From positions 286,891-350,890 of the forward strand of contig NZ_JACAPG010000021.1 in the NCBI RefSeq assembly GCF_013385825.1: 64,000 nucleotides of DNA. The letters are read 5' to 3'. The position numbers and the translations under genes are program-made. Shown one piece after another: positions 32,854-42,170 of the stretch (position 1 is the first letter of the stretch; each line of letters starts with the position of its first letter). Source of the stretch: Pseudomonas reactans. Its GTDB lineage: Bacteria; Pseudomonadota; Gammaproteobacteria; Pseudomonadales; Pseudomonadaceae. A model generated the notes under the pieces. The model was not told where the DNA came from, ran no database searches, and saw nothing but the letters and a program-made list of their open reading frames with translations.

Positions 32854-34470
32854 TCAGAAAAGTTTGGTGAACAGCCAGTAAAGGCTGCCTGACAGCAGAA
32901 TCGCCGCTGGCAACGTCAGCACCCACGCCATCGCCAGGTTGCGGATCGTGCGCATCTGCAACCCACCGCCATTCGCCACCATCGTCCCTGCCACACCGGA
33001 CGACAGCACATGCGTTGTCGACACCGGCAACCCATACATATCCGCCGCGCCAATCGTCAGCATCGCCACCATTTCCGCCGAGGCGCCTTGGGCGTAGGTC
33101 AGGTGCGTCTTGCCGATCTTCTCGCCCACGGTCACCACGATGCGCTTCCAGCCGACCATGGTGCCCAGTCCCAGGGCGATGGCCACGGCGATTTTCACCC
33201 ATAGAGGAATGAAGCGCGTGGAACTGTCGATCTGTTGCTTGAACAGTTGCAGCTTGCCTTGGGTATCCGCGTCGAAATTGCCGACCTTGCCCTTGTCCAT
33301 CAACCGGATGGTTTCGCTGGTCAGGTACATGTCATTGCGCACGTTGCCCACGGCTTCAGCAGGTACTTTGGCCAGGGAACCGTAGCCTTTGACTTCATCA
33401 CCGATCTGCCCGGCCAGGGCGGCGAGGGCGGGGACCAGTTCCGGGGTGGCCTCCTTGGTGCGCACGTAGGTCGAGAGGATCGGGCGCGGGTCGCCGGTCA
33501 GTGCCTGCGGCGCGCTTTTCACCAGCGCCACTTGGGTCACTTCGGCCACCGCCGCAAACTGCAGCGACTGCTCGGCCGGCATGGTGCGGTTTAGCGCGTA
33601 GGCCATTGGCAGGGTGCCGACCAGGATCAGCATGATCAGGCCCATGCCTTTCTGCCCGTCGTTGGAACCGTGGGCGAAGGACACGCCGGTGCAGGTGGCG
33701 ATCAGCATACCGCGGATCCACCACGGCGGCGGGGTGTCGCCTTTGGGTGCCTTGTACAGCGCACGGTTCTTGACGAAGGCGCGCAAGGCCAGCAACAGCA
33801 TGGCCGCAAAGGCAAAGCCGATCAGTGGCGACAGCAGCAAGGCGTAACCGATCTTGATTGCCTGGCTCCAGTCCACCCCGCTGGTGCCGTCACGCCCGTG
33901 CATCAAGGCATTCGCCACGCCGACGCCGATGATCGAGCCGATCAGCGTGTGGGACGACGATGCCGGCAAACCCAGCCACCAGGTGCCGAGGTTCCACAGG
34001 ATCGCGGCGATCAACAGGGCGAAGATCATCGCGAAACCGGCCGATGAGCCCACCTGCAAAATCAACTCAACCGGCAGCAGCGCAATGATGCCAAACGCCA
34101 CCGCACCGCTGGAAAGCAATACACCTAGGAAGTTGAAAAAGCCCGACCACACCACCGCAAAATGTGGCGGCAGCGAATTGGTGTAGATCACGGTCGCCAC
34201 GGCGTTGGCGGTGTCGTGGAAGCCGTTGACGAACTCGAACCCCAGGGCGATCAATAGCGCCACACCCAGCAGCAGAAAAGGCGTCCAGGTGGTGAGTTGG
34301 GCGCCCATTTCGTGCATGTCATGCATCAGGCTGTAGGCGGTGAACAACAGGCCCATGGCGAGCACGGCGAAGAAGATGATCACCGTCACCAGGCCGGGTT
34401 TCTTGTCCAGCCTGGGTTTGGGGTCTGCGGGTGAGGCGTGGGTGGAGGCAGTCAGGGAAGGTGTGGCCAT
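32854..34470 (-). CDS. Inorganic phosphate transporter, PiT family
   Basis: 538 aa polytopic protein. The two PiT signature halves are GFEFVNGFHDTANAVATVIYTNSL and GVSFAHGSNDGQKGMGLIM, each with the conserved NDTANA/GSNDGQ-type ion-binding motif. LPASSSHTLIGSIIG and LPVSTTHVLSSGVAGTM are the matching repeat pieces. A soluble segment of roughly 140 residues separates the halves. ATG at 34470 is chosen; the longer frame adds a non-membrane leader. Low-affinity H+ (or metal)-phosphate symport. No DUF47/PhoU partner is adjacent. Confidence 0.92.
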   Translation of the reverse strand: MATPSLTASTHASPADPKPRLDKKPGLVTVIIFFAVLAMGLLFTAYSLMHDMHEMGAQLTTWTPFLLLGVALLIALGFEFVNGFHDTANAVATVIYTNSLPPHFAVVWSGFFNFLGVLLSSGAVAFGIIALLPVELILQVGSSAGFAMIFALLIAAILWNLGTWWLGLPASSSHTLIGSIIGVGVANALMHGRDGTSGVDWSQAIKIGYALLLSPLIGFAFAAMLLLALRAFVKNRALYKAPKGDTPPPWWIRGMLIATCTGVSFAHGSNDGQKGMGLIMLILVGTLPMAYALNRTMPAEQSLQFAAVAEVTQVALVKSAPQALTGDPRPILSTYVRTKEATPELVPALAALAGQIGDEVKGYGSLAKVPAEAVGNVRNDMYLTSETIRLMDKGKVGNFDADTQGKLQLFKQQIDSSTRFIPLWVKIAVAIALGLGTMVGWKRIVVTVGEKIGKTHLTYAQGASAEMVAMLTIGAADMYGLPVSTTHVLSSGVAGTMVANGGGLQMRTIRNLAMAWVLTLPAAILLSGSLYWLFTKLF

Positions 34471-34572
34471 GCCGGAGCATCCAGTGTGATGAGGATGTCG
34501 TTCATAGTCATTGCAGAATGTTACAGAGATGCTGCCATACATCAGTGTTTAGGTGATTGAGCTGGCCGCTGG

Positions 34573-35595
34573 TCAGTAATCCTTGCGCTTTCTGAAGGCC
34601 CAGCGCCCGGCAATCAACGTGAAGGTTGCGACGAGCGCCACCAGAATCCAGAACCCTTCCGGGTCCTGGGAAAGCGGCACACCGCCCACGTTCATGCCGA
34701 AAAAACCGGCGATGATGTTGATGGGCAACGCCAGCACTGTCACCACGGTCAGGGTGAACAGCGTGCGGTTGCTTTGTTCGTTGAGGTTGGCGGCGATTTC
34801 TTCCTGCAACAACTTGATGCGTTCGCCCAGGGCCATCAGGTCGTTGATGATCAGCGCAAACTCCTCGGTGGATTTGCGCAGCTCCTTCACGTCTTCCTTT
34901 TGCAACCACTGCGGCGGCCGGTTGAGCAGGCGCAGCAGCGAGCCCGGCTCCAGCGCCAGCAGGCGTTGCAGGCGCACCAGCACCCGGCGTGCGGCGCCGA
35001 GTTCGGCGCGGTTGGTGGACAGGCGCGAGGACAGCAACTGGTCTTCGATATGGTCGACGCTGATGCTGGTCTTGCGCACGATCTGGGTCAGCACTTCACC
35101 CTGGTCGCGTAACAGGTGCACCAGTAAGGCCAGCGGCGAGCGAAAGCTTTCACCGGCTTTTACCGACGAGCGTAGTTTATCCACCGAGTGCAGCGGTTGC
35201 AGGCGCGCACTGATTAACAGGCGGCTGCGGGCGCAGACCCACAGCGTGGAAATGTCCGACGAGACCATGCTGCTGAAGTTGAACACCACGTCGTTGACCA
35301 CCGCCAGCAACGCCGAGTCGACGTGTTCGATGCGCGTGGAGCGCGAGCCTTCATGCAGGGCTTCGAAGAACTCTTCCGGCAGGTCCAGATGGGCCTGCAT
35401 CCAGCGCTCGCACGCGGCGTGGGCGAGGTTCAGGTGCAGCCACAAGAATTCTTCCGGGTCACCCGGTTGGCGCAACGCCTGGAGCGCCGCCGCCGAATCT
35501 ATCTGCTCACCCTTTTCCCCTGGGCGAAAACGAAAACCGTAGAGCAAGCCAAACAGGTCGGAATCCTGGTGGCTGTGATCGATGCTGTGGTTCAT
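34573..35595 (-). CDS. zntB: Zinc transporter ZntB / CorA-family cation transporter
   Basis: 340 aa. A long soluble N-terminal domain (residues 1-270) is followed by two C-terminal membrane helices with the family signature FGMNVGGVP (GMN) between them: the first is LTVVTVLALPINIIAGFF, the second FWILVALVATFTLIAGRWAF. ZntB-type ends in the basic RKRKDY. Moves divalent cations, probably Zn2+. It lies 102 bp downstream of the phosphate transporter's start, same strand, without clear operon evidence. Confidence 0.88.
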   Translation of the reverse strand: MNHSIDHSHQDSDLFGLLYGFRFRPGEKGEQIDSAAALQALRQPGDPEEFLWLHLNLAHAACERWMQAHLDLPEEFFEALHEGSRSTRIEHVDSALLAVVNDVVFNFSSMVSSDISTLWVCARSRLLISARLQPLHSVDKLRSSVKAGESFRSPLALLVHLLRDQGEVLTQIVRKTSISVDHIEDQLLSSRLSTNRAELGAARRVLVRLQRLLALEPGSLLRLLNRPPQWLQKEDVKELRKSTEEFALIINDLMALGERIKLLQEEIAANLNEQSNRTLFTLTVVTVLALPINIIAGFFGMNVGGVPLSQDPEGFWILVALVATFTLIAGRWAFRKRKDY

Positions 35596-35858
35596 GAGGG
35601 CTCGCAGAAAAAGCGCCTGTAGGAGATTTCACAGGTTCGCATGCGCGAATCATTGCAAGGAGATTTGACAGTTTTGTGACGGTTTTGGATTTATTTCGTT
35701 GCGATGACATTTATTTGACCGTCTGTCAGGAACCGTTCAAGAAGGCTCTAATTCAGCCGATTCAGGGCATCAAGAACCGCTGTGGATGGGCGGTGCCTTT
35801 TGATGACAAGGACGTTAGGCGTGCACGCACCAATTCCTTGTATCGAGGCTTTTCCCCG

Positions 35859-37487
35859 ATGAATGTTTTGCGAACCTCCTTGAGAGCACAAATCCTGTCG
35901 CTGCTCGGTGGCAGTCTGTTGGCGATGCTGTTGATCGCCCTGGCCTGTTTCAATTTCTTGTCCAATGGGGTGCAAAGCTATCGCAGCTTGATCGATGGGC
36001 CGCTGCTGACTTCACAATTGATTGACGAGGCCAACCTGCAATTCAAGGTGCAGGTCCAGGAATGGAAAAACGTCCTGCTGCGCGGCAAACAGCCCCAGGA
36101 CATGGAGAAATACTGGGGTCAGTTTCAGGACCGCCAGCGCGATGTACAGGGCATTCTCACCCGGTTGGTCACCCAGACCAGCAGCGACCAGAGCCTGAGC
36201 CGACGCATCGAAACCTTGCGCCAGGAACACCAGCAACTCGGTGTGGCTTACCAGAAGGGCCGCGATGCCTACGTGGCCGCCGGTGGCGATGCAACGGCCG
36301 GCGACACCGCGGTGAAAGGTGTGGATCGCGCCGCCAGTGAGCAGATGAGTGCGTTGGTCAACGACCTGCGCGAACAAGGCAGCCAGCAATCCAAGGCCAT
36401 CAGCGCCTATGCCGAGCGCACCGTGCTGGTGGGGCTGGCGATCATGCTGTTGTCGGGTGTGTTGATCGGTTTGTTCAGCCTGTGGTTGATCAACCGCAAC
36501 CTGATCCTGCCGATCCGTGGCTTGATCGACTACGTAACGCAACTGAGCCACGGTCGCTTTGCCGAGCGCGTCGCCAGCCGTCGTCAGGATGAGCTGGGCC
36601 ACCTGGCCGCTGCCGCGAATACCTTGCGTGACTTTCTTGCCGAAACCTTCAGCCGTTTACAGCGCAGTGCTACCGACCTGGTCAGCGCCAGCGGCGAATT
36701 GAATGCCATCGCCGGGCAGATGGCGACAGGCACCAATGATCAATTCAACCGAACCGACCAGGTGGCCACGGCCATGACTGAAATGTCGGCCACCGCCCAG
36801 GAGGTCGCGCGCCACGCCGCCAGTGCCTCGCGCGCGGCGGACGAGGCCGATCACTCGGCCCGCGAAGGCGGTGACGTGATGAAAGTCACCATTGCCACCA
36901 TCGGCCAGATGCGCAACGAGATCCTTAATACCGGCACCATCATCCGCCGCCTGGAAACCGACAGCGTGCGCATCGGCAAGGTGCTGGAAGTGATTCGCGG
37001 TATTGCCGAGCAGACCAACCTGCTGGCGCTCAATGCCGCGATTGAAGCTGCGCGCGCAGGCGAAGCGGGCCGTGGTTTTGCGGTGGTGGCCGATGAAGTG
37101 CGCAGTCTGGCGCAACGCACGGCGGCGTCGATCATCGAGATCAACGGGATTATTGAAGCGGTACAGACCGGCGCGGTGGATGCGGCCGAAGCCATCGTGA
37201 GTGGCCAGTCGTGCAGCGATGAGAGTGTGGAAAAAGTCACGCAAGCCGGCGCTATGCTGGCTCACATCACCCAGGCGGTGGAGGCGATCCGCGACATGAA
37301 CCGCCAGATCGCCACGGCGGCCGAAGAGCAGACCTCGGTGGCGGAAGATATTTCGCGCAACATCACGCAGATCACCACCGTGGCCACGGCCAACCTCGAT
37401 AACGTCAAGCGTACCGAAGCGGCAAGTCACAACCTGCGTGGGCTGTCAGGTGAGTTGAATGAGGTGACGGCGCGCCTTGGCGCCTGA
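35859..37487 (+). CDS. Methyl-accepting chemotaxis protein, membrane-bound
   Basis: 542 aa. Membrane segments at about residues 13-33 and 188-211 frame a periplasmic four-helix-type sensor of about 150 residues that is free of obvious PAS or Cache motifs. A HAMP linker follows (RNLILPIRGLIDYVTQLS), then the MA domain with the tip AEQTNLLALNAAIEAARAGEAGRGF. The start at 35859 was chosen because it begins just before the first helix. Periplasmic ligand unknown. It ends one base before the end of the oppositely oriented sensor kinase gene. Confidence 0.92.
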   Translation: MNVLRTSLRAQILSLLGGSLLAMLLIALACFNFLSNGVQSYRSLIDGPLLTSQLIDEANLQFKVQVQEWKNVLLRGKQPQDMEKYWGQFQDRQRDVQGILTRLVTQTSSDQSLSRRIETLRQEHQQLGVAYQKGRDAYVAAGGDATAGDTAVKGVDRAASEQMSALVNDLREQGSQQSKAISAYAERTVLVGLAIMLLSGVLIGLFSLWLINRNLILPIRGLIDYVTQLSHGRFAERVASRRQDELGHLAAAANTLRDFLAETFSRLQRSATDLVSASGELNAIAGQMATGTNDQFNRTDQVATAMTEMSATAQEVARHAASASRAADEADHSAREGGDVMKVTIATIGQMRNEILNTGTIIRRLETDSVRIGKVLEVIRGIAEQTNLLALNAAIEAARAGEAGRGFAVVADEVRSLAQRTAASIIEINGIIEAVQTGAVDAAEAIVSGQSCSDESVEKVTQAGAMLAHITQAVEAIRDMNRQIATAAEEQTSVAEDISRNITQITTVATANLDNVKRTEAASHNLRGLSGELNEVTARLGA

Positions 37488-38660
37488 TCAAGCGGTCGGC
37501 AAGCTGAACGTGAACACGGTGCCGTGCTGCTCGGTGGTGGACACGCTCAGCTCACCACCGTGGGCATCGGCAATCTGCTTGACGATGTACAACCCCAGGC
37601 CGAGCCCGGCTTGGGGCGCATCGGTAACGGGCCGCGCGTAGGGCTGAAATAATCGCGGCAGGGCTTGTGCGCTGATCTGGCCCGGGTTTTTCACCGTCAG
37701 CGTGAACTGCGACTGCTCGACCCTTGCCGTGACTTCAACCGGGCCATCGTGACTGCCGTGGTGGATGGCATTGGCGACCAGGTTGGAGAGCAGTTGCGCC
37801 AGTCGCTCCCGGTCACCTTTGAGCCCTTGAAGTTCGCCGATATGCGCAACAATTTCGCGTTGTGGATGAACGCTCTGCACCTCCGACACCACGTGTTGCA
37901 ACGCAGCCTGCAAGCCCTGGCAATCACCCATGCTCAAGGGAATGCCGCTGCCCATACGCCCGCGGGCGAAATCCAGCACGTCCTCCACCAGTTGCGCCGC
38001 GCGCCGACCACTGGTGAGGATATGGCGCACGATCTTGTCAGTGGCGGGGTCGGGGTGTTTGCGCAGCAGTCGCTCAGCGCCGAAGTTGATGGCGAACAAT
38101 GGGTTACGCAAGTCGTGCCCGAGCACCGCGATGAATTGTTCACGCAATTCGGCGGTGCCACGTTCTTCCTGCAACTCGGCTTCAGTTTGTTGCTGGCTTT
38201 CTTCGGCTTCGATCTGCAGCGACAACAAGCGTGCAAAGGACTCCATAGTCGATTGGATGGTGCTGCTGCGCAGTGACGCGGGGTTGGGGTCCAGCGCACA
38301 GATGGTGCCGAAGAAGCGCCCATCGGTGCGGAACACCGGCACGGAAATGTAGCTTTCAAACTGATAGATACGTGGCGTGTGGTGGTCGTGGTAAAGCGGG
38401 TCTTCGCTGGCTTTGTCGATGACCACGGACACGTGTGAACCGCGGATTTCGTGGCAGATCGTGGTGGTCAGGTCCAGCTCGCCTCCCACACCCAGGCCGA
38501 AACCCAGGCTGTCGAGCACCGCGCAGGCCGTCCAGGTGTCTTCCGTTACGCGAGCAACAGCGGCAAACCGCAGGCCGGTCATGTCACTGATCACCTTGAG
38601 CATGGCCGGTACGGCGCTGATACGCCCGATAGTGGCGATGTCGGCGGCTTTTTGCCCCAT
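37488..38660 (-). CDS. GAF-domain sensor histidine kinase
   Basis: 390 aa. N-terminal GAF domain (about residues 10-160; FVAAVARV, HDHHTPRIYQFESYISVPVF and FGTICALDPNP), then a HisKA with VLGHDLRNPLFAINFGAERL (His at about residue 182) and HATPase with NLVANAIHHG and GLGLGLYIVKQIADAHGG. No membrane segment and no receiver domain. Similar in layout to small GAF kinases that sense intracellular or light signals. It is tail-to-tail with the chemoreceptor gene, and no response regulator is adjacent. Confidence 0.9.
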   Translation of the reverse strand: MGQKAADIATIGRISAVPAMLKVISDMTGLRFAAVARVTEDTWTACAVLDSLGFGLGVGGELDLTTTICHEIRGSHVSVVIDKASEDPLYHDHHTPRIYQFESYISVPVFRTDGRFFGTICALDPNPASLRSSTIQSTMESFARLLSLQIEAEESQQQTEAELQEERGTAELREQFIAVLGHDLRNPLFAINFGAERLLRKHPDPATDKIVRHILTSGRRAAQLVEDVLDFARGRMGSGIPLSMGDCQGLQAALQHVVSEVQSVHPQREIVAHIGELQGLKGDRERLAQLLSNLVANAIHHGSHDGPVEVTARVEQSQFTLTVKNPGQISAQALPRLFQPYARPVTDAPQAGLGLGLYIVKQIADAHGGELSVSTTEQHGTVFTFSLPTA

Positions 38661-38793
38661 GTAACGGTCCCTGTTCGGGTGCAATGGCGTTATGCCTTGG
38701 CTGTAGCTTGAGAGTCTAACGGCCTTGTACTCTGTGGGGTAATTTCATTCGTATCCAAGGCAGATTTCCTACGGTTTGCCGACGAGCGCCCAC

Positions 38794-38817
38794 AAAAAAC
38801 GCCACCCGAGGGTGGCG
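38794..38817 (-). terminator. Rho-independent terminator of the PepSY gene
   Basis: On the minus strand cgccacc-ctcg-ggtggcg is a 7-bp G+C stem with a 4-base loop, followed by TTTTTT. It lies 21 bases after the stop of the PepSY gene. Confidence 0.85.
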
Positions 38818-38837
38818 CTGTTTTGTTCAGAGGGTAA

Positions 38838-39146
38838 TCAAGTGTCCAGTTTGTCTTCGAGCACAGCACCGGTCTTGGCATCGAGCTTCACTTCGAACTT
38901 CTTGCCGGCGGTGTCGGTCAGTTCGACTTCGTAGACCAGTACGCCGCTGTTGTTATGGTCCAACTCGGTGTCAGTGATGGTGGCACCCGCGTGTTTGGCC
39001 ACGGCGGCAGCGTTGAGTTTTTCGAAAGGCATTACCGCACCGGACTTGAGCAGGCCTTCAATCTGGTCTGGACGAACATCGGCCTGGGCCAGGCCAGCGG
39101 TCAGGGTCAGGGCGGTAGCGGCGAACAAAGCGGTCAAGGTTTTCAT
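38838..39146 (-). CDS. Small secreted PepSY-domain protein
   Basis: 102 aa. Signal peptide MKTLTALFAATALTLTAGLAQA, cleavage after AQA. The mature part (about 80 residues) is a PepSY domain: VAKHAGATITDTELDHNNSGVLVYEVELTDTAGKKFEVKLDAKTGAVLEDK. PepSY proteins often inhibit peptidases or bind ligands in the periplasm or outside the cell. Followed by a clear terminator, so it is a single-gene transcript. No protease gene is adjacent. Confidence 0.9.
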   Translation of the reverse strand: MKTLTALFAATALTLTAGLAQADVRPDQIEGLLKSGAVMPFEKLNAAAVAKHAGATITDTELDHNNSGVLVYEVELTDTAGKKFEVKLDAKTGAVLEDKLDT

Positions 39147-39301
39147 GGTGTGTGTCCTTCTCAGGTGAGCTGTTTAAGTGGGATCAGGTTAACCAGCGCA
39201 ACTTAATTCACCCTTAATTAATTCAAACGGTTGCGCAGTTTGTTCAATCCGTCACGCGCGGGGAATTTCATGCTGGAGGCTCACTTCAAAGGAGACTCGG
39301 C

Positions 39302-40165
39302 ATGAAACGGTTAGTGAGTTGGATCTACGCCCCTGCATTCCTGCTGGGGTTTCTCGGTTACGGGCTTTGGCAGCCGGACAGCTTGATTGTGCTGTTCGTG
39401 ATTGCGCTCGTGGTGTCATTCCTTACAGAACAATGGTTGCCCTATGAACCAGAGTGGAATCGCAGCCTGGGCGATCGTCGGCGCGATACGTTGCACGCCC
39501 TGGTCAACGAAAGCCTGAACGCGGTGGGCGTGTTGATCCTGCCAGGGCTCACGGCACTGTTGGCATTCGAAGGCATTTGGCCGCGTGGCTGGCCGCTGTG
39601 GGAGCAACTGTTGATGGCCATCGTGCTGGCCGATGCGGGCATTACCTTGATGCATTACGCCAGCCATCGCCTTGCGCCTTTGTGGCGACTGCATGCGGTG
39701 CATCACAGCGTGCAGCGGCTGTATGGTTTCAATGGGTTGATGAAGCATCCGTTGCATCAGATGCTGGAAGCCACGGCGGGGTTGCTGCCGTTGATCCTGT
39801 TGGGCATTCCCCTGGAGGTGGCGCAGTTGCTGGCGTTGGCCATTGCCCTGCAATTGCTGTTGCAGCATTCCAATGTGAACATGCGCCTGGGGCCGTTGCG
39901 CTGGGTGTTTGCCTGGGCGCCGGTGCATCGGTTTCACCATATGAAATATGGCCGCGCCGGGGATGTGAATTTCGGTTTGTTCTTCAACCTGTGGGATTGG
40001 CTGCTGGGCACGGCGTATTACCGCGAACGCTATCGCATGGGGCCGGGGGATCTGGGGATTGGCAGTCGTCCGGACTTTCCGGTGGACTATGGGGCGCAGT
40101 TGCGTGATCCCTTCAGGCCGGTTCGCTTGAGCAAGGAACCGTCACTGCCGGACGATTTACGTTAG
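39302..40165 (+). CDS. Fatty-acid hydroxylase/sterol desaturase superfamily membrane protein
   Basis: 287 aa. Hydrophobic N-terminal helices (YAPAFLLGFLGYGLW, LIVLFVIALVVSFL), then the di-iron histidine clusters HYASHR, HAVHHSVQ, LQHSNVN and HRFHHMKYG, which are the HxxxH/HxxHH pattern of membrane di-iron oxygenases. It would oxidise a lipid or other hydrophobic substrate. ATG behind AAGGAGACTCGGC. Its 3' end overlaps the convergent AraC gene by 9 bp. Substrate unknown. Confidence 0.87.
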   Translation: MKRLVSWIYAPAFLLGFLGYGLWQPDSLIVLFVIALVVSFLTEQWLPYEPEWNRSLGDRRRDTLHALVNESLNAVGVLILPGLTALLAFEGIWPRGWPLWEQLLMAIVLADAGITLMHYASHRLAPLWRLHAVHHSVQRLYGFNGLMKHPLHQMLEATAGLLPLILLGIPLEVAQLLALAIALQLLLQHSNVNMRLGPLRWVFAWAPVHRFHHMKYGRAGDVNFGLFFNLWDWLLGTAYYRERYRMGPGDLGIGSRPDFPVDYGAQLRDPFRPVRLSKEPSLPDDLR

Positions 40166-40810
40166 CAGTTGAACATCCAGCTGGCGCAATGAGGCGGCTG
40201 CGGTGACGCCAAACAGCTGCTTCATGGTCCGCGAAAAATGCGCCGAATCGGCAAACCCCGCACCGTGGGCGGCCTCGGTCAACGTGCCGCCGGCGAGCGC
40301 CAGTTGCAGGGCGACGCGTAGCCTTCGCCACACTACCAGGCGGCGCACGGGTAAGCCGAGTTGATGGGCGAACAGTCGCTCCAATTGGCTCAATGACAGG
40401 TGCGCGGCCTGGGCCAGGGCCTGGGCTGACACTTTGCCGTTGAGTTGTTGATCCAGTGCGGCGAGGGCGCGCTCCAGCCGCGGATCATCCAGGCTGCGCC
40501 GAGGGAGTCGACGCAATGCCTCCAGGGATAAGTCCTCGTGCAACAAAGGGGCGAGATCAAACACGGCCGGTTCGGCGTACAGCACTGAAACCTCACCTTG
40601 CGTTTCAAGAATGGCGTGGGTTTGTCGCGAAGGGATAAACAGGCGATGGGCCGTTGTGACGTGGCCATCAAGGCTGACCGTGATCGGTGAACCTTTGGAG
40701 ACCATCAACTGATGGGCGTAGTGCGCATGGGGCGCGGTGCGCCCCAGCTCGCCGAGGATCAGGCCGTAGTCACGCCCCAACCACAGGCGGCCTGACCATT
40801 CGGCCTTCAC
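40157..40810 (-). CDS. AraC-family transcriptional regulator (short, GTG start)
   Basis: 217 aa with a C-terminal AraC DNA-binding domain: LSLSQLERLFAHQLGLPVRRLVVWRRLRVALQLALAGG then FADSAHFSRTMKQLFGVTAAASLRQ. The N-terminal half is a cupin-like sensor: APHAHYAHQLMVSKGSPITVSLDG. The GTG start at 40808-40810 abuts the glpQ stop with no gap, so the two genes are likely co-transcribed. Probable regulator of a local promoter; its ligand may relate to glycerophosphodiesters, but that is inference from position. Confidence 0.82.
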   Translation of the reverse strand: MKAEWSGRLWLGRDYGLILGELGRTAPHAHYAHQLMVSKGSPITVSLDGHVTTAHRLFIPSRQTHAILETQGEVSVLYAEPAVFDLAPLLHEDLSLEALRRLPRRSLDDPRLERALAALDQQLNGKVSAQALAQAAHLSLSQLERLFAHQLGLPVRRLVVWRRLRVALQLALAGGTLTEAAHGAGFADSAHFSRTMKQLFGVTAAASLRQLDVQLLT

Positions 40811-41938
40811 TCAGTACTTATAGTCGTTCAGCAGGTCCTGCACGCTGGACGACGGCCAGCGCTTGTAGAACTTCAGCAGTTCGGCGGCGCGGTTGGTGAA
40901 GATGCCATCGACGCCGGCCTTCATCACTTTGTCGAAGTCCACCGGCTCGTCCACAGTGTAGACGTGCACCAGCAGGCCTTTGTCGTGGGTCAGCTTGTTC
41001 ATCTCTGGCTTGACCAGATCCGAATAGCTTTGGTCGCCGTGGTTGGTCAGCTCAGCGGATGGGCCGGTGCCGATGGCGCCGAGGTTCTTGGCTTCGTCGA
41101 CCCATTTTTCGAACTCGGCTGCGTCTTTCGGCTCTTGCTTGGCGTAGTAGGCGGCCTTGGTGGTTTCACCGGACTCCGCGAACGTCTGCTTGTTTTTCGG
41201 CTCGATGCTGCCTTCACCCACCCACAGCAGCAGGATTTTCGGGGTGTTCGGCATTTCTTTCTGCAGTTCTTTCAGGCTGGCCACTTCGAAGGTTTGCAGC
41301 ACCACGCGACCCTTGCCCTGGCCGACGCCAGTGTTGCTCTTGCCCAGCTTGGAGCCGGCGGAGCTCAGCCAGCCTTTGTCGAGCAGCTTGTTCTTCAGGT
41401 CAGCTTCGATGCCCGGGAATTGCTTAGGCTCCTTGGTCTCGATGTACAGGCCGGGTTTGTGCTGCGGGTTGCCCTCGGCGATCTTGATGATGTCGTCCAG
41501 GCTCTGGATTTTCAGGCCGACGAAACCTGGGCGCGCACGGTCCGGGTAGGCAGCGTTGAACCAACTGCCGGCGTCGAGGGTTTGCAGTTCTTTCCAGGTG
41601 AACTCGTTGGCCGGGGCGTCCTTGCGATCCGGGAACTTGGTGGCCACGTCGGTGGTGCGCTGCAGGTTGTTGTCGTGCAGGGCGAACAACACGCCGTCCT
41701 TGCTGCGTTGCAGGTCCATTTCCAGGTAGTCGGCACCCAGGTCGCGGGCGATCTTGTAGGCGGCAGCAGTGGATTCCGGTGCGTCGTAGGACGCGCCACG
41801 GTGGGCGATCACGGCCGGATACGGAATGCCTTCGTTTGTCGCCAATTCAGCCGGGCTGATCGGGTCTTGCGCCTGTGCCTGGCCGAGGCCGAGCATCAGA
41901 GCGAGCAGCAGGGCACTCTTGGTAAACGTGACAGGCAT
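40811..41938 (-). CDS. glpQ: Glycerophosphodiester phosphodiesterase, periplasmic
   Basis: 375 aa from the ATG at 41938, which begins a signal peptide (MPVTFTKSALLLALMLGLGQAQA, cleavage after AQA). Catalytic landmarks: VIAHRGASYDAPESTAAAY (the HRG triad residues), YLEMDLQRSKDGVLFALHDNNLQRTT with metal-ligand E and D and second His, and IETKEPKQFPGIEADL. Cuts glycerophosphodiesters to glycerol-3-phosphate plus alcohol in the periplasm. The AraC gene follows with zero spacing. I saw no clear Pho box upstream. Confidence 0.92.
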   Translation of the reverse strand: MPVTFTKSALLLALMLGLGQAQAQDPISPAELATNEGIPYPAVIAHRGASYDAPESTAAAYKIARDLGADYLEMDLQRSKDGVLFALHDNNLQRTTDVATKFPDRKDAPANEFTWKELQTLDAGSWFNAAYPDRARPGFVGLKIQSLDDIIKIAEGNPQHKPGLYIETKEPKQFPGIEADLKNKLLDKGWLSSAGSKLGKSNTGVGQGKGRVVLQTFEVASLKELQKEMPNTPKILLLWVGEGSIEPKNKQTFAESGETTKAAYYAKQEPKDAAEFEKWVDEAKNLGAIGTGPSAELTNHGDQSYSDLVKPEMNKLTHDKGLLVHVYTVDEPVDFDKVMKAGVDGIFTNRAAELLKFYKRWPSSSVQDLLNDYKY

Positions 41939-42123
41939 ATGCGAAGTCCTTTCGTGTAGGTAGCTTTGAGAAGGCCTCCTTTTTAACAATTGATTGCGAA
42001 AGGCGCTATCACCAAACCGACATTAACGTGCGCAGGCTTCAATTTTCTCGGTTTTTTTTCCAGGCATTGCAGTATTCTTGGCCGAAGCTGCCCCATCAGA
42101 GGGCGGCGCTTTCCGCCACGCGT

Positions 42124-42169
42124 GTAAACCATCTTTCCAGTCCCTGTGGGACTTTTCAGTGAGGTTTAC
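42124..42169 (+). promoter_or_regulatory. Possible leader hairpin covering the ribosome site
   Basis: In the transcript, GTAAACC pairs with GGTTTAC (7 bp), and inside it AGTCCC-TGT-GGGACT forms a second 6-bp hairpin followed by TTTTC. The outer pairing takes in the GG of the GAGGT ribosome site of the gene at 42171. Structural inference only; there is no known riboswitch sequence here. Confidence 0.35.
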
Positions 42170-42170
42170 C

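Noticed and set aside
36062..36340. 92-codon plus-strand frame inside the chemoreceptor gene
   Set aside because: Out-of-frame shadow inside a gene with clear MCP features.
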